Assembly (NCBI RefSeq): GCF_009939195.1
Contig: NZ_JAACKC010000009.1
Span: 1 to 64,000, forward strand
Direction: 5' to 3'
From: Acinetobacter kanungonis
Lineage (GTDB): Bacteria > Pseudomonadota > Gammaproteobacteria > Pseudomonadales > Moraxellaceae
DNA: 64,000 nt
Positions 27,717-38,080 of the stretch are shown one piece after another; position 1 is the first letter of the stretch, and every line of letters begins with the position of its first letter. The position numbers and the translations under genes are program-made. A model generated the notes under the pieces. It was not told where the DNA came from. It was given only the letters and a program-made list of their open reading frames with translations, and did no database searches.

Positions 27717-28139
27717 ATGCAAACAAGTGTACATTGGCTAGAGAATGTTGCTTTTGAAGCGAAATCAGAAAGTGGCCATAGTGTAGTGATGGATGGTTCC
27801 CCAGAGTATGGTGGTGAAAACCGTGGACCACGTCCCATGGAACTTATATTAATGGGACTTGGTGGGTGTGCATCCTTCGATATTGTGACAATTTTAAAGA
27901 AATCTCGTCAAGATGTGACAAATGTTGTCTGTCAGCTCAAAGCAGATCGTGCTGATAGCATTCCAGCAGTGTTCACTAAAATCCACCTACACTTCGTGGT
28001 AACGGGTAAAGCTGTGAAGGAAAAACAGGTTGCAAAAGCGGTTGAACTGTCTGCAGAGAAGTATTGTTCAGCAAGCAAAATGTTGTCTGATGGTGGTGTC
28101 GAAATCACTCATGATTTTGAAATTATCGAAGCTGAATAA
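27717..28139 (+). CDS. OsmC family protein (YhfA-like)
   Basis: A 140-residue OsmC/Ohr-fold protein. RGPRPMELILMGLGGCASFD carries the first conserved cysteine and EKYCSASKMLSDG the second; together they form the peroxidatic pair of the family. The protein has the short YhfA-type arrangement and probably reduces organic hydroperoxides or binds small ligands. It is divergent from crp with about 150 bases between, a conserved neighbourhood, so it may be under CRP control. Confidence 0.88.
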   Translation: MQTSVHWLENVAFEAKSESGHSVVMDGSPEYGGENRGPRPMELILMGLGGCASFDIVTILKKSRQDVTNVVCQLKADRADSIPAVFTKIHLHFVVTGKAVKEKQVAKAVELSAEKYCSASKMLSDGGVEITHDFEIIEAE

Positions 28140-28145
28140 GCGTGA

Positions 28146-28177
28146 AAAAAAGGCTGGTAATGAACCAGCCTTTTTTG
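28146..28177 (+). terminator. Terminator after osmC-like gene
   Basis: AAGGCTGGT/ACCAGCCTT hairpin and T6. Confidence 0.88.
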
Positions 28178-28391
28178 TATTCAGTACTCAAATTTTATTA
28201 TGGTGTTATTGACTATAAACGGAAGAAAAACTGCTTGAAGTATGGTTCAAAACGAGCAAACCAATCAATCTGCGCGACGGCTAGAAAAAATTACATCGAC
28301 ACTCTTGAAAATAAAAATAGCCAGACCAATATTATAACTGAGATTTCACATATTTATTAATTTAAGATATTGAAAAATATGTGAAAAATAA

Positions 28392-28419
28392 TTTGAAATC
28401 GAAAAATAAGTTCCCATAT
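28392..28419 (+). promoter_or_regulatory. Sigma-32 heat-shock promoter of clpB
   Basis: TTTGAAA at 28392-28398 and CCCATAT at 28413-28419 with 14 bases between match the sigma-32 consensus (CTTGAAA, 13-15 bp, CCCCATnT). It lies 40 bases before the clpB ATG. Confidence 0.85.
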
Positions 28420-28458
28420 ATCTTACAAGTTAAAAATTTGTTGTGAGGAATAACAAGA

Positions 28459-31038
28459 ATGCGTTTTGAGAAATTTACAAACCGCCTACAGCAAGCGCTC
28501 TCCGATGCACAATCTTTGGCAATGGGTAAAGATCATACCTCGATTGAGCCAATTCATGTGCTTTCTACTCTACTGGAAGAGGCTTCCAATATCAGTCTGT
28601 TGCAACAGGCTGGTGCCAATTTACGTGATTTGCAGAACAAATTGCAGCAGGCATTGAAAGATGCGCCGACACTGGCGAATCCGACAGGAGATATCAATCT
28701 CAGCCCAGAAGCGGTTAAAGCGCTGAATCTGGCAGATAGCTATGCACAAAAAGCAGGAGATGAGTTCCTTTCTACGGATTGGGTGCTGTTAGCGCTTGCT
28801 GAAGTTGGGGCAACCAAGTCTTTATTAAATAGCGTAGGTGTCACTAACGACAGTTTACGTAAAGTAATTGATAAAATTCGAGGGGATGAGAAGGTCATGA
28901 GTAATAATCATGAAGATCAACGTGATTCACTGAATAAATATACGATAGACCTGACTGAGCGTGCCTTGGCGGGCAAGCTTGACCCTGTAATTGGGCGTGA
29001 TGATGAAATCCGCCGCACAATTCAAGTACTCTCGCGCCGTACCAAAAATAACCCTGTACTGATTGGTGAACCTGGGGTGGGTAAAACCGCGATTGTTGAA
29101 GGCTTGGCACAACGAATCGTGAATGGTGAAGTGCCTGAAAGCTTAAAAGGCAAACGTGTCCTATCTTTAGATTTGGGTTCATTGCTTGCGGGGGCGAAAT
29201 ATCGCGGTGAATTTGAAGAGCGCCTAAAAGCGGTGCTGAAAGATTTAGCCAAACATGAAGGCGAAATCATTCTGTTCATCGATGAGCTGCATACGCTAGT
29301 AGGTGCAGGTAAGGGTGATGGCGCAATGGATGCAGGCAATATGCTTAAACCTGCTCTCGCACGTGGTGAATTACGTTGTGTTGGTGCAACGACCCTAGAC
29401 GAATATCGTCAATACATTGAGAAAGATGCAGCCTTAGAACGCCGTTTCCAAAAAGTGTTGGTGGATGAACCGAGTGTAGAAGACACCATTGCCATTCTAC
29501 GTGGACTCAAAGAGAAGTATGCAACTCACCATGGCGTACAAATTCTGGATTCAGCAATTATTGCGGCTGCGAAAATGTCGCATCGTTACATTACCGATCG
29601 TCAATTGCCAGACAAAGCGATTGACCTGATTGATGAAGCGGCATCGCGCATCAAAATGGAGTTGGATTCGAAACCTGAAGCACTGGATAAGCTAGATCGT
29701 CGCTTGATTCAGTTGAAGATGCAGCTTGAAGCGGTCAAGAAAGATGAAGATGCAGGTGCTAAAGGCGAGATCAAACATCTAGAAGAGCAGATTGCAACGG
29801 TTGAGAAAGAATATAACGATCTAGAAGAAATCTGGCGTGCCGATAAAGCTTTGGTCGAAGGCAACAAAGATATTCAAGTGAAGCTGGATCAAGCGCGGAT
29901 TGCTTTAGAAAAAGCACAGCGTGAAGGTGATTTGGCTGAAGCTGGGCGTTTGCAATATGGCGTGATTCCAGAATTGCAAAAGCAATTGGAACGTATTGAA
30001 GTTGCCGAAGAAAATGAAGCACCAAAACTATTGCGTAACAAAGTCACAGACAATGAAATTGCAGAAGTGGTCAGTGCGGCTACAGGCATTCCAGTAGCGA
30101 AAATGCTGCAAGGTGAGCGTGAAAAACTGCTGCAGATGGAAGATTTCTTGCATAACCGTGTGGTTGGACAAGATGAAGCTGTAGTGGCGGTGTCGAATGC
30201 GGTGCGTCGTTCGCGTGCGGGACTGTCTGATCCAAACCGTCCAAGTGGTTCATTCTTGTTCCTTGGTCCAACAGGTGTGGGTAAAACTGAATTGACCAAA
30301 GCCTTGGCAAACTTCCTGTTCGACAGCGATGATGCCATGATTCGTATCGATATGAGTGAATTCATGGAGAAACACTCTGTGAGTCGTTTGGTTGGTGCAC
30401 CTCCGGGTTATGTAGGTTATGAAGAAGGCGGTGTGTTGACTGAAGCTGTACGTCGTAAGCCGTATAGTGTGGTGCTGTTTGATGAAGTTGAGAAGGCACA
30501 TCCAGACGTATTCAATATTTTGCTACAAGTCTTGGATGATGGTCGTCTTACCGATTCACAAGGTCGTGTAGTGGACTTCAAGAATACCGTGATTGTGATG
30601 ACGTCCAACCTTGGTTCACAAGATGTGCGTGAATTGGGTGAGGGAGCTACGGAGGATGAAGTTCGTGCATTGGTGATGAGTGCGGTAACGCAACACTTCC
30701 GTCCAGAGTTCATTAACCGTATCGATGAGTTGGTGATTTTCCATTCATTGAAGAAAGCCCAAATTCGTGGCATTGCCGATATTCAATTGGATCGTTTACG
30801 CAGTCGTTTAGTTGAGCGTGATTTGAGCTTGTCTGTAGAAGACACTGCATTTGATTTATTGATTGATGCTGGTTTTGACCCAATTTATGGTGCGCGTCCT
30901 TTAAAACGTGCCATTCAACAACAGGTCGAAAACCCATTAGCTCAAAAAATCCTTGCGGGTGAATTCCAGCCTGGCGATACCATTTTAATCAAAGCGGATC
31001 AGGGTCATCTGGTCTTTGATAAAATGAAATTGAGTTAA
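28459..31038 (+). CDS. clpB: ATP-dependent disaggregase ClpB
   Basis: An 859-residue Hsp100 chaperone that, with DnaK, resolubilises protein aggregates in the cytoplasm. In order: Clp N-domain repeats (residues 1-145), AAA1 with Walker A GEPGVGKT (~205) and Walker [11 protein letters not shown], the coiled-coil middle domain (~410-525: [35 protein letters not shown]), AAA2 with GPTGVGKT (~608) and [13 protein letters not shown], and the C-terminal domain. Full length for the family. It has its own heat-shock promoter and a terminator. Confidence 0.98.
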   Translation: MRFEKFTNRLQQALSDAQSLAMGKDHTSIEPIHVLSTLLEEASNISLLQQAGANLRDLQNKLQQALKDAPTLANPTGDINLSPEAVKALNLADSYAQKAGDEFLSTDWVLLALAEVGATKSLLNSVGVTNDSLRKVIDKIRGDEKVMSNNHEDQRDSLNKYTIDLTERALAGKLDPVIGRDDEIRRTIQVLSRRTKNNPVLIGEPGVGKTAIVEGLAQRIVNGEVPESLKGKRVLSLDLGSLLAGAKYRGEFEERLKAVLKDLAKHEGEIILFIDELHTLVGAGKGDGAMDAGNMLKPALARGELRCVGATTLDEYRQYIEKDAALERRFQKVLVDEPSVEDTIAILRGLKEKYATHHGVQILDSAIIAAAKMSHRYITDRQLPDKAIDLIDEAASRIKMELDSKPEALDKLDRRLIQLKMQLEAVKKDEDAGAKGEIKHLEEQIATVEKEYNDLEEIWRADKALVEGNKDIQVKLDQARIALEKAQREGDLAEAGRLQYGVIPELQKQLERIEVAEENEAPKLLRNKVTDNEIAEVVSAATGIPVAKMLQGEREKLLQMEDFLHNRVVGQDEAVVAVSNAVRRSRAGLSDPNRPSGSFLFLGPTGVGKTELTKALANFLFDSDDAMIRIDMSEFMEKHSVSRLVGAPPGYVGYEEGGVLTEAVRRKPYSVVLFDEVEKAHPDVFNILLQVLDDGRLTDSQGRVVDFKNTVIVMTSNLGSQDVRELGEGATEDEVRALVMSAVTQHFRPEFINRIDELVIFHSLKKAQIRGIADIQLDRLRSRLVERDLSLSVEDTAFDLLIDAGFDPIYGARPLKRAIQQQVENPLAQKILAGEFQPGDTILIKADQGHLVFDKMKLS

Positions 31039-31052
31039 GACCTTCTTCCTAA

Positions 31053-31079
31053 AAAAAACCAGCTTCGGCTGGTTTTTTT
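31053..31079 (+). terminator. clpB terminator
   Basis: AACCAGC-ttcg-GCTGGTT with flanking A and T runs. Confidence 0.92.
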
Positions 31080-31252
31080 ATGTGACAAGCTTGGGAATGA
31101 AATTTATATTCTGAGTCAGAAAGTGACAGAAATAAGCTAAAACTTGTGATATAAATCACTCATAAGCTATTTATATGTAAAACAATTATCTTTATTTTTG
31201 CTTTTTGATTATACTGCATGCACATAATAAGCACACAATATGAGTCATATAA

Positions 31253-32542
31253 ATGTCAAAAATAAAATGGGGTGTTGGAGGGCTTGTTGCGGTTGCCACA
31301 TTGGCTGTTGGTGGAAATTTATATGCAGATAAAAGTCTGCAAACTTACTATCAACAAGAAGCGAAACAACCCAGCAAAAATCTAAGCTTGAACTATCAAA
31401 ACTTTCAGATGGGCGCTTTGCAAGGCAGTGCCGACTGGACAGCTGAGCTGATTCTTGATCCATGCAAGCCGAAAGATGTGATTAAATTGGCTGGGCGCGA
31501 CCATATTCAGCGCAGTTGGAATGGCTATCAAATTCAATCGGACATTAAAATTGTTCAAACAGATAGTGCATTCAAACCTTTGTTGAATCAACCTTTAAAG
31601 CTTCAAACGCGTGTCAATTGGTTGGGAGCAATGAAATCGACCCTGACCACGCCAGAAATTGTGCGTAATGAAGCAAAAATGCAGACGCGTTTAGACCCTG
31701 TAACTTTAGAATATCGAACCAAGTCAGTGGATGATCAGCTTCAGGTGCAGGATTTAACCTTAAAAATTCCAAATTTAACGGTAACAGATGCGGAAACACA
31801 TTTCCAAATGACAGGCTTAACTTTGGAAACCAATCAAGGTTTAAGTGGCAATTATCTGGAAGCTGGAAAAACCAAAATCCATATGGATTTGCTGAAAATG
31901 TCGGATCGTAGTTTGAATAATCCGATGAGTGCAGAGTTAAAGAATTACCGTATTGAAGCAGAAAGCGACTTGACGGAACGGGTGTTGAATACCAAGTTTT
32001 CGATTCAAGCGGATGAAATGAAAGTGCCATATTCACCTGTTATGCAAAACATTCAGTTCAATTTCAATTTACAGGATGTGAATCGTGCCAAACTTCAAGC
32101 CTTCTTTGATGTTGTAGAAAAGAGTGAAAATAGCTGTTTAGCGAAAGAGAAATTGCTGGAAGATCTTGAGCCTGCCTTACTTGCTGTCATCAATGAAGGA
32201 TTTAAATTTGAGTCCAAGGATAATCAGCTTAAAGTCGGTACAGGTGAAGCAAAAGCTAGTATGACGGGTCGTTTTATGCCTAGTCATCAAAAAACTTTAA
32301 AAAGCATGGTGAGTATGGTGCCGAGTTTGGTGGAATATAAAGCCGACATGCAGTTTGATAAAAACATGATCGCATCCATCATGAAGAGTTTACCAGGTCA
32401 GAAGCAGCAGTCGATGTCTGATCAAGAGCTAGAAAGTATATTAAGTAGTATGCAACAGTCAGGTCAGCTGAAACGCGATGGGGATGTGATGAAAATGTCG
32501 ATGGAATATAAATATGGTGAGAAGAAATTTCTCACGGAATAA
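31253..32542 (+). CDS. DUF945 / YdgA-like protein
   Basis: A 429-residue protein with an N-terminal hydrophobic segment (WGVGGLVAVATLAVGGNLYA) that is a signal or membrane anchor. The remaining part shows the DUF945 (YdgA) pattern of alternating beta-rich repeats, e.g. NLSLNYQNFQMGALQGSADW and ADAET-like modules TVTDAETHFQMTGLTLETNQ. Such proteins are envelope-associated and of unknown function. It is followed by a terminator shared with the convergent rlmKL. Confidence 0.7.
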   Translation: MSKIKWGVGGLVAVATLAVGGNLYADKSLQTYYQQEAKQPSKNLSLNYQNFQMGALQGSADWTAELILDPCKPKDVIKLAGRDHIQRSWNGYQIQSDIKIVQTDSAFKPLLNQPLKLQTRVNWLGAMKSTLTTPEIVRNEAKMQTRLDPVTLEYRTKSVDDQLQVQDLTLKIPNLTVTDAETHFQMTGLTLETNQGLSGNYLEAGKTKIHMDLLKMSDRSLNNPMSAELKNYRIEAESDLTERVLNTKFSIQADEMKVPYSPVMQNIQFNFNLQDVNRAKLQAFFDVVEKSENSCLAKEKLLEDLEPALLAVINEGFKFESKDNQLKVGTGEAKASMTGRFMPSHQKTLKSMVSMVPSLVEYKADMQFDKNMIASIMKSLPGQKQQSMSDQELESILSSMQQSGQLKRDGDVMKMSMEYKYGEKKFLTE

Positions 32543-32567
32543 GCGTTCTAATTGACATGCAACTTAT

Positions 32568-32593
32568 AAAAAAGACCGCAGAAGCGGTCTTTT
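32568..32593. terminator. Bidirectional terminator
   Basis: AAAAAGACCGC-agaa-GCGGTCTTTTTT between convergent genes. Confidence 0.9.
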
Positions 32594-32604
32594 TTATGTC
32601 TGAA

Positions 32605-34809
32605 TTAAATAGGGTGGTGTTGAATTTTCCACGCGCGGTGAATTTTTTGATTACGCTTGAAGTCTGGCCCAATAGTTTCTTGGGTGATTTCTTGCACATC
32701 AAACATCGCTTCAATTTCTTCATCTAACTCAAAACCACGGTAGTTGTTAGAGAAGTAAAGCGTACCTTCAGTGGTCAAACGGTTCATCGCACGTTTCAAT
32801 AGAGAAACATGGTCGCGTTGTACATCGAAAGTGCCGTAGAACTTTTTAGAGTTCGAGAAGGTTGGTGGATCGATAAAAATCAGGTCATATTGCTCATGAC
32901 CTTCTTTCAGCCATTCAAAACAGTCGCTAGCAAAGAATTGATGCTGTTCGTCAGCATGATCAACCGTTAAACCATTCAAGACGAAGTTTTCTTTAGACCA
33001 GTTCAGGTAAGTATTGGACAAATCTACACTGGTGGTACTTGCCGCGCCACCTAAAGCCGCATGTAAGCTTGCTGTTGAGGTGTAGCTGTACAAGTTTAAG
33101 AAATGCTTGCCGCGTGCTTCTTTGGCAATACGCAAACGAATTTGACGGTGATCGAGGAATAGACCAGTATCCAAATAGTCGGTCATATTCACCAAAATTT
33201 TGGCTTGGCCTTCTTGTACGATAAAGCGTTTAGAAGCAGTACTTTGTTTGGTGTACTGATTTTTGCCTTCCTGACGCGCACGGGTCTTGATGAAGATTGC
33301 ATCGCGTCCCAAACCCGTTACGGCACGAATCGCAGCTAAAGCCAAGTTAAAACGCTTTTTGGCTTTTTCAGGATCAATACTTTTTGGTGGTGCGTATTCT
33401 TGCACGTGCAGACGATCACCATATAAGTCAACGGCTACATTAAAATCAGGTAAGTCGGCATCATATAAACGTAAACAGAAAACGCCTTCTTTGACTGCCC
33501 ATTTTTTCAAGGTCTGCATGTTTTTCTGCAACCGATTGGTAAAGTCTTCTGCACCTTTAATCGGCTCGAATTGCAGGGGTTGCCAAGTTTCAAGGAAGGG
33601 CTTCACCACGGTAGCTGGTTTGATCTTGCCTAAGCGGATGTAGATAGGCAATTTACCATTCATTAAACGCATGGTTTGTGGATCACTAAACGCCATCACA
33701 TCGGCTTGCTCAACCGCTGCAGCGATAACGGCGGCTGTTTGATTTGGGAAGTTCTTTTGTAAGAGCGCAGATAAGCCCAAATACAAGGCACGGTTAGAAG
33801 CTTTATCACCTAAACGCTCACCATATGGTGGGTTGGTGACAATAAAGGCAGTTTTGTTGCCGACTTCAAAATCAGGCCAGTCAGAAAGCGTACGTTCTTC
33901 AATCTGAATCTGGTCAAGCAAGCTTTCAAAACCTGCAGCCATAATATTCTGTTTGGTTGCTTTGACTGCTTCCCAATCCGCATCAAAGGCATAAAACTTC
34001 GGTAATGGCTGAGCCAATGCTTGTTGATGACGTTCAGCGGCTTCGGCTTTAATTGACATCCACAATTCATTGTTGTGACCATTCCAGCCATTGAAACCAA
34101 AACGACGCACCAAACCAGGGGCACGATCGGTCAACAACATGAGCGATTCAATAATGAAAGTACCCGAACCACACATTGGATCCAAGATAATGTCTGGACG
34201 TAATTGTTGCAGGTTGGCTTTTTGCAAAATTGCAGCTGCAAGGTTTTCTTTGATTGGGGCATCGGTCATATAACGACGATAACCACGTTTATGCAAAGAA
34301 TCGCCAGATAAGTCTAAGCAGTAAGTGTGCTCAGTTTTACCCGCAAGCACGTACAGGGTAATTTCAGGCTGCTTGGTATCGATACTTGGACGACGACCCA
34401 CCGCTTCCATGAACGAGTCCACCACACCATCTTTAACACGTAAGGTTGCGAATTGGCTGTTCACCATAATTTCACGTTCAACGTGCAAACGAATGGCAAA
34501 TGTACTTTGTGGTGCAAAAATAAGTGACCAGTCAAAGCTGATTGCACCTTCATACAGTTCTTCCGCAACGTCACGTGCATCATGGCTGCGTTCAAGTTCA
34601 TGGGTATGAATAGGCAGTAGAACACGTGAAGCCAAACGTGACCACATGCAAATACGATAGGCCTGTTCTAGTGTGCCTTTAAAAACTAAACGCCCTGGAA
34701 AGCGTTCAATTTGTTCGATGCCTAGACCTTGTAATTCTTCTTGGAGTAAGGTTTCTAGCCCATCTGCACATGTGACCCAATAGTTGCTTAAACGTGAAGA
34801 GCTATTCAT
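32605..34809 (-). CDS. rlmKL: Bifunctional 23S rRNA methyltransferase RlmKL
   Basis: A 734-residue fusion. The N-terminal part has a THUMP domain and the RlmL methyltransferase (DPMCGSGTFIIESLML for SAM binding, VTNPPYGERLG as catalytic motif) that forms m2G2445. The C-terminal part (from ~residue 480) is RlmK, with NLYSYTSTASLHAALGGAAS and FIDPPTFSNSKKF, forming m7G2069. Full family length for the gamma-proteobacterial fusion. Single gene, transcribed towards the DUF945 gene. Confidence 0.95.
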   Translation of the reverse strand: MNSSSRLSNYWVTCADGLETLLQEELQGLGIEQIERFPGRLVFKGTLEQAYRICMWSRLASRVLLPIHTHELERSHDARDVAEELYEGAISFDWSLIFAPQSTFAIRLHVEREIMVNSQFATLRVKDGVVDSFMEAVGRRPSIDTKQPEITLYVLAGKTEHTYCLDLSGDSLHKRGYRRYMTDAPIKENLAAAILQKANLQQLRPDIILDPMCGSGTFIIESLMLLTDRAPGLVRRFGFNGWNGHNNELWMSIKAEAAERHQQALAQPLPKFYAFDADWEAVKATKQNIMAAGFESLLDQIQIEERTLSDWPDFEVGNKTAFIVTNPPYGERLGDKASNRALYLGLSALLQKNFPNQTAAVIAAAVEQADVMAFSDPQTMRLMNGKLPIYIRLGKIKPATVVKPFLETWQPLQFEPIKGAEDFTNRLQKNMQTLKKWAVKEGVFCLRLYDADLPDFNVAVDLYGDRLHVQEYAPPKSIDPEKAKKRFNLALAAIRAVTGLGRDAIFIKTRARQEGKNQYTKQSTASKRFIVQEGQAKILVNMTDYLDTGLFLDHRQIRLRIAKEARGKHFLNLYSYTSTASLHAALGGAASTTSVDLSNTYLNWSKENFVLNGLTVDHADEQHQFFASDCFEWLKEGHEQYDLIFIDPPTFSNSKKFYGTFDVQRDHVSLLKRAMNRLTTEGTLYFSNNYRGFELDEEIEAMFDVQEITQETIGPDFKRNQKIHRAWKIQHHPI

Positions 34810-35068
34810 AAATTAGATAGACCAAGATTTAAAAAAATACTTGGCAAAGTTTAACTGATTTTGGCTTTGAAAGCTTTTTTAATTGCGAGTTTGCATACGC
34901 AGATCATAAAAAAATACACTTTTAACTACATGGTTCTCAGAAACTGGTATGCATTTTGCTAACTCAACAGCATTAAATGGCAATGTGCGTTGAAGCTCCA
35001 CTTCGTTTGCACAATTTGCGTAAATCATTATTCGTATTAAATTCAATAAAACTGGGGGATTGAAAGAG

Positions 35069-35413
35069 ATGTCTAATCACGGATTTGTTGCTCATCCTGA
35101 GGCTTTTTCTGCTGCAACTTTGATTTATACACGTTTGCGCCGTGTCTCTGGGCGTGTCATTGATGCGATGTACCTTGCTGAAAATAAGGCCTATGCCCGA
35201 CATGTCGTGGATTTGGCTTTGGCCACTGGAGATGCCGAGTTGGTTCGTCAGGCGGAACGTTTACGCAGTTTTATGGATTTAGATGCAGTAATTGAACCCG
35301 AGGTGGTGGCGGAAACCGTAGTTGAACCGACTCGTTATCGTGAAGATGAAGTGACCGAAGAAGAAATTTATCGTGCGCAGGTACACCATCACTATATTGG
35401 TGCATTGCGCTAA
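35069..35413 (+). CDS. Conserved hypothetical protein
   Basis: A 114-residue protein with start ATG 35069, chosen over an earlier one because GGGGGA lies at good spacing. It is helical and basic in the first half (IYTRLRRVSGRVIDAMYLAE, then AYARHVVDLALATG) and acidic in the second, with HHHYIGALR at the end. No signal or membrane segment. No recognised family. Divergent from rlmKL. Confidence 0.65.
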   Translation: MSNHGFVAHPEAFSAATLIYTRLRRVSGRVIDAMYLAENKAYARHVVDLALATGDAELVRQAERLRSFMDLDAVIEPEVVAETVVEPTRYREDEVTEEEIYRAQVHHHYIGALR

Positions 35414-35604
35414 ATCTTGTTGCATATTGGTTGACTTATCACTTTATTTAAACCAATCATCCTAAATCTCAAATTTACGGTGATTGGTAGACTTCGCATT
35501 GAATGATAAATTTTGTTTAAATTATCTTATTGAAATAACGCATAGGAAAATAAGAAATCATTTTAAATATCGTCCTATTTTCTTTTGAGTGCCGAAAACT
35601 TCAA

Positions 35605-35633
35605 CTGCCAAATCTGGGGAATCTCTGTATAAT
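35605..35633 (+). promoter_or_regulatory. pyrB promoter
   Basis: CTGCCA (35605-35610) and a perfect TATAAT (35628-35633) with a 17-base spacer, about 30 bases before the pyrB start codon. Confidence 0.7.
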
Positions 35634-35650
35634 ACGTTAACTTAACGTAT
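35632..35650. promoter_or_regulatory. 19-bp perfect palindrome at the pyrB transcription start
   Basis: ATACGTTAACTTAACGTAT reads the same on both strands around one central base. It overlaps the end of the -10 box and the expected +1, so a bound dimer would block initiation; as RNA it would form a 5'-end hairpin. No regulator is identified. Confidence 0.6.
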
Positions 35651-35662
35651 AAGGAATCTCTC

Positions 35663-36679
35663 ATGCACTTGGCGGCATTGCATACTCCGAGTCAGATTCA
35701 ACTCAATAAAGATGGAAATTTAAAGCATTTCCTGACCATCGAAGGGCTATCGAAAGCCACACTCACGAAAATATTGGACACTGCGCAGTCCTTTTTTAAT
35801 GACCAAAATCAGCTGATTAACAATAATCTGCTTGAAGGTCGTACGGTCATGAATCTTTTCTTTGAAAATTCAACCCGTACCCGTACCACTTTTGAAGCGG
35901 CGGCGAAACGTTTATCTGCGAATGTGTTGAATATTGATATTGCACGCTCAAGTACTTCCAAAGGTGAAACCCTACGTGACACGCTGTGGAATTTAGAAGC
36001 GATGGCGGCAGATATCTTTGTGGTGCGTCATTCATCTTCAGGTGCAGCGCATTTTATTGCTCAGACGGTTTGTCCGCATGTCGCAATCATCAATGCGGGT
36101 GATGGTCGCCACGCGCATCCAACCCAAGCCATGTTAGACATGCTCACCATTCGCCGTGAAACCAAGAAACCCTTTGAAGAGCTGAGTGTCGCCATTATTG
36201 GTGATATTAAGCACTCACGTGTTGCACGTTCAGATGTTGCTGCTTTACAGACTTTAGGCTGTCAAGATATTCGTGTCATTGCACCGAATACGTTATTGCC
36301 ACATGGTTTTGAAGAATATGGCTCAGGTGTGCGTCTATTTAACAAAATGGATGAAGGTGTCAAAGACTGTGATGTAATCATTACTTTGCGTATTCAAAAT
36401 GAACGTATTGATTCGCCAGCACTGTCTTCACAATCTGAATTCTACAAAATGTTTGGTTTAAACAAAGAACGTTTAGCCTTGGCTAAGCCAGATTGTATCG
36501 TGATGCATCCAGGTCCAATGAACCGTGGGGTTGAAATTGACTCAAGTATTGCAGATGGTCCGCAATCAGTGATTTTAAATCAAGTCACCAATGGTATTGC
36601 AGTGCGTATGGCTGTCTTAGCCTTATCAATGCAAGGTCAATTACAAGAACAAGGTCTATTAGAAGCGATTGCGGGATAA
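35663..36679 (+). CDS. pyrB: Aspartate carbamoyltransferase catalytic subunit
   Basis: A 338-residue enzyme forming N-carbamoyl-aspartate in pyrimidine synthesis. [19 protein letters not shown] is the carbamoyl-phosphate loop; [30 protein letters not shown] and [13 protein letters not shown] follow in the usual order. AAGGAA precedes ATG 35663. It is followed after 9 bases by an inactive dihydroorotase, the pseudomonad-type class A arrangement in which PyrB and PyrC' form a dodecamer. Confidence 0.97.
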   Translation: MHLAALHTPSQIQLNKDGNLKHFLTIEGLSKATLTKILDTAQSFFNDQNQLINNNLLEGRTVMNLFFENSTRTRTTFEAAAKRLSANVLNIDIARSSTSKGETLRDTLWNLEAMAADIFVVRHSSSGAAHFIAQTVCPHVAIINAGDGRHAHPTQAMLDMLTIRRETKKPFEELSVAIIGDIKHSRVARSDVAALQTLGCQDIRVIAPNTLLPHGFEEYGSGVRLFNKMDEGVKDCDVIITLRIQNERIDSPALSSQSEFYKMFGLNKERLALAKPDCIVMHPGPMNRGVEIDSSIADGPQSVILNQVTNGIAVRMAVLALSMQGQLQEQGLLEAIAG

Positions 36680-36688
36680 GGGAAAGTC

Positions 36689-37924
36689 ATGAGTATTGTA
36701 AAAATTGAAAATGTCCGTGTCTTAGATCCAATTCAGCAAACAGATTCGGTGCAAACTGTTTATTTAGAACAGGGTAAATTGGTTGCTGCCACAGATGCAG
36801 TAGAAACGACACTGGATGGTCAAGGCAAATGGTTAATGCCAACCATGGTCGATTTATGTGCACGCTTACGTGAACCAGGTCAGCAACAACATGGTACGTT
36901 GAAGTCAGAAGGTAAGGCTGCACGTGAGAATGGTATTTTGCACGTATTTACCCCACCAGATTCAAAACCAATTGTGCAAGACAATGGCGCTTTAATCCAC
37001 GGTCTAGTCGAAAAGGCGATGTTGGATGGTGGCATTTATCTACAAGTCATTGGTGCGCAAACCCAAGGTCTAAAAGGGCAACAACCTGCGAACATGGCAG
37101 GCTTGAAAAAAGGCGGTTGTACCGCTGTTTCAAATGCCAATGCGCCTTTTGCCAATGATGATGTGGTGATTCGTACTTTGGAATATGCAGCAGGTTTGGG
37201 TCTTACAGTGGTATTCTATGCTGAAGAACCGCAAATTGCCAAAGATGGCTGTGTGCACGAAGGTTTCATTGCATCCCGTCAAGGTTTGCCAATGATTCCA
37301 GCTTTGGCTGAAACGGTAGCGATTGCTAAATATTTACTCATGATTGAAGCAACTGGCGTACATGCGCATTTTAGCTTGTTATCCTGTGGGGCTTCGGTAG
37401 AGCTAATCAAGATTGCTAAAGAGAAAGGTTTGCCTGTAACGGCAGATGTGGCAATGCATCAACTGCACTTAACTGATAGTCTGATTGATGGTTTCAATGC
37501 TTTGGCGCATGTGCGTCCACCACTTCGTTCTGAAAAAGACCAAGAGCGTTTACGCCAAGGGGTCAAAGATGGCGTGATTGATGCGATCTGTACTCATCAT
37601 GAACCATTAAGCAGCTCGGCGAAAATGGCACCATTTGCTGAAACAGAGCCAGGTTTCACGGCATTTGATACTTATGTGTCTTTAGGTGTGCAATTGGTCA
37701 AAGAAGGTCTATTTACCCCATTGGAATGGGTGGAGAAAGTAACTTTGGCACCAGCGAAAGTTGCCAATATGCAAGACCGTTGGGTGCAAGAAGCTGGATG
37801 GGTATTGGTAGATCCTGATTTGGAGTGGACCTTAACCAAGGAAAGCATTTTGTCCCAAGGTAAAAATACACCGTTAATTAATCAGACGTTGACAGGGAAA
37901 GTATTACAAACTTTTCATGCTTAA
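36689..37924 (+). CDS. pyrX: Dihydroorotase-like PyrC' (structural, probably inactive)
   Basis: A 411-residue amidohydrolase-fold protein. Residues that bind the metals in active dihydroorotase are replaced: the HxH of DLHVHLREPG is DLCARLREPG here, and the late ATDHAP motif is CTHHEP, removing the catalytic Asp. The lack of these ligands means no dihydroorotase activity is expected. In pseudomonads this paralogue (PyrC', PyrX) is an obligate structural partner of PyrB. It lies 9 bases after pyrB, in one operon. An active pyrC must be elsewhere. Confidence 0.93.
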   Translation: MSIVKIENVRVLDPIQQTDSVQTVYLEQGKLVAATDAVETTLDGQGKWLMPTMVDLCARLREPGQQQHGTLKSEGKAARENGILHVFTPPDSKPIVQDNGALIHGLVEKAMLDGGIYLQVIGAQTQGLKGQQPANMAGLKKGGCTAVSNANAPFANDDVVIRTLEYAAGLGLTVVFYAEEPQIAKDGCVHEGFIASRQGLPMIPALAETVAIAKYLLMIEATGVHAHFSLLSCGASVELIKIAKEKGLPVTADVAMHQLHLTDSLIDGFNALAHVRPPLRSEKDQERLRQGVKDGVIDAICTHHEPLSSSAKMAPFAETEPGFTAFDTYVSLGVQLVKEGLFTPLEWVEKVTLAPAKVANMQDRWVQEAGWVLVDPDLEWTLTKESILSQGKNTPLINQTLTGKVLQTFHA

Positions 37925-37934
37925 TTTTTGATAG

Positions 37935-37963
37935 AAAAAAGCCAGCAATTGCTGGCTTTTTTT
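37935..37963 (+). terminator. pyrBX terminator
   Basis: AAAAAAGCCAGC-aatt-GCTGGCTTTTTT. Confidence 0.92.
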
Positions 37964-38080
37964 ATAACTTGCTTTTGAGTAATGGTAGAAGAGGTTCTGA
38001 AAATACAATAATTTACACTGTTTAAAAAATGAGCATATACACTATTTCAATAATGCTTCAAAAGAATAAGAGGGCAGAAA

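Noticed and set aside
28142..28360. Small plus-strand frame before clpB
   Set aside because: It starts within the osmC terminator and its composition is not protein-like.
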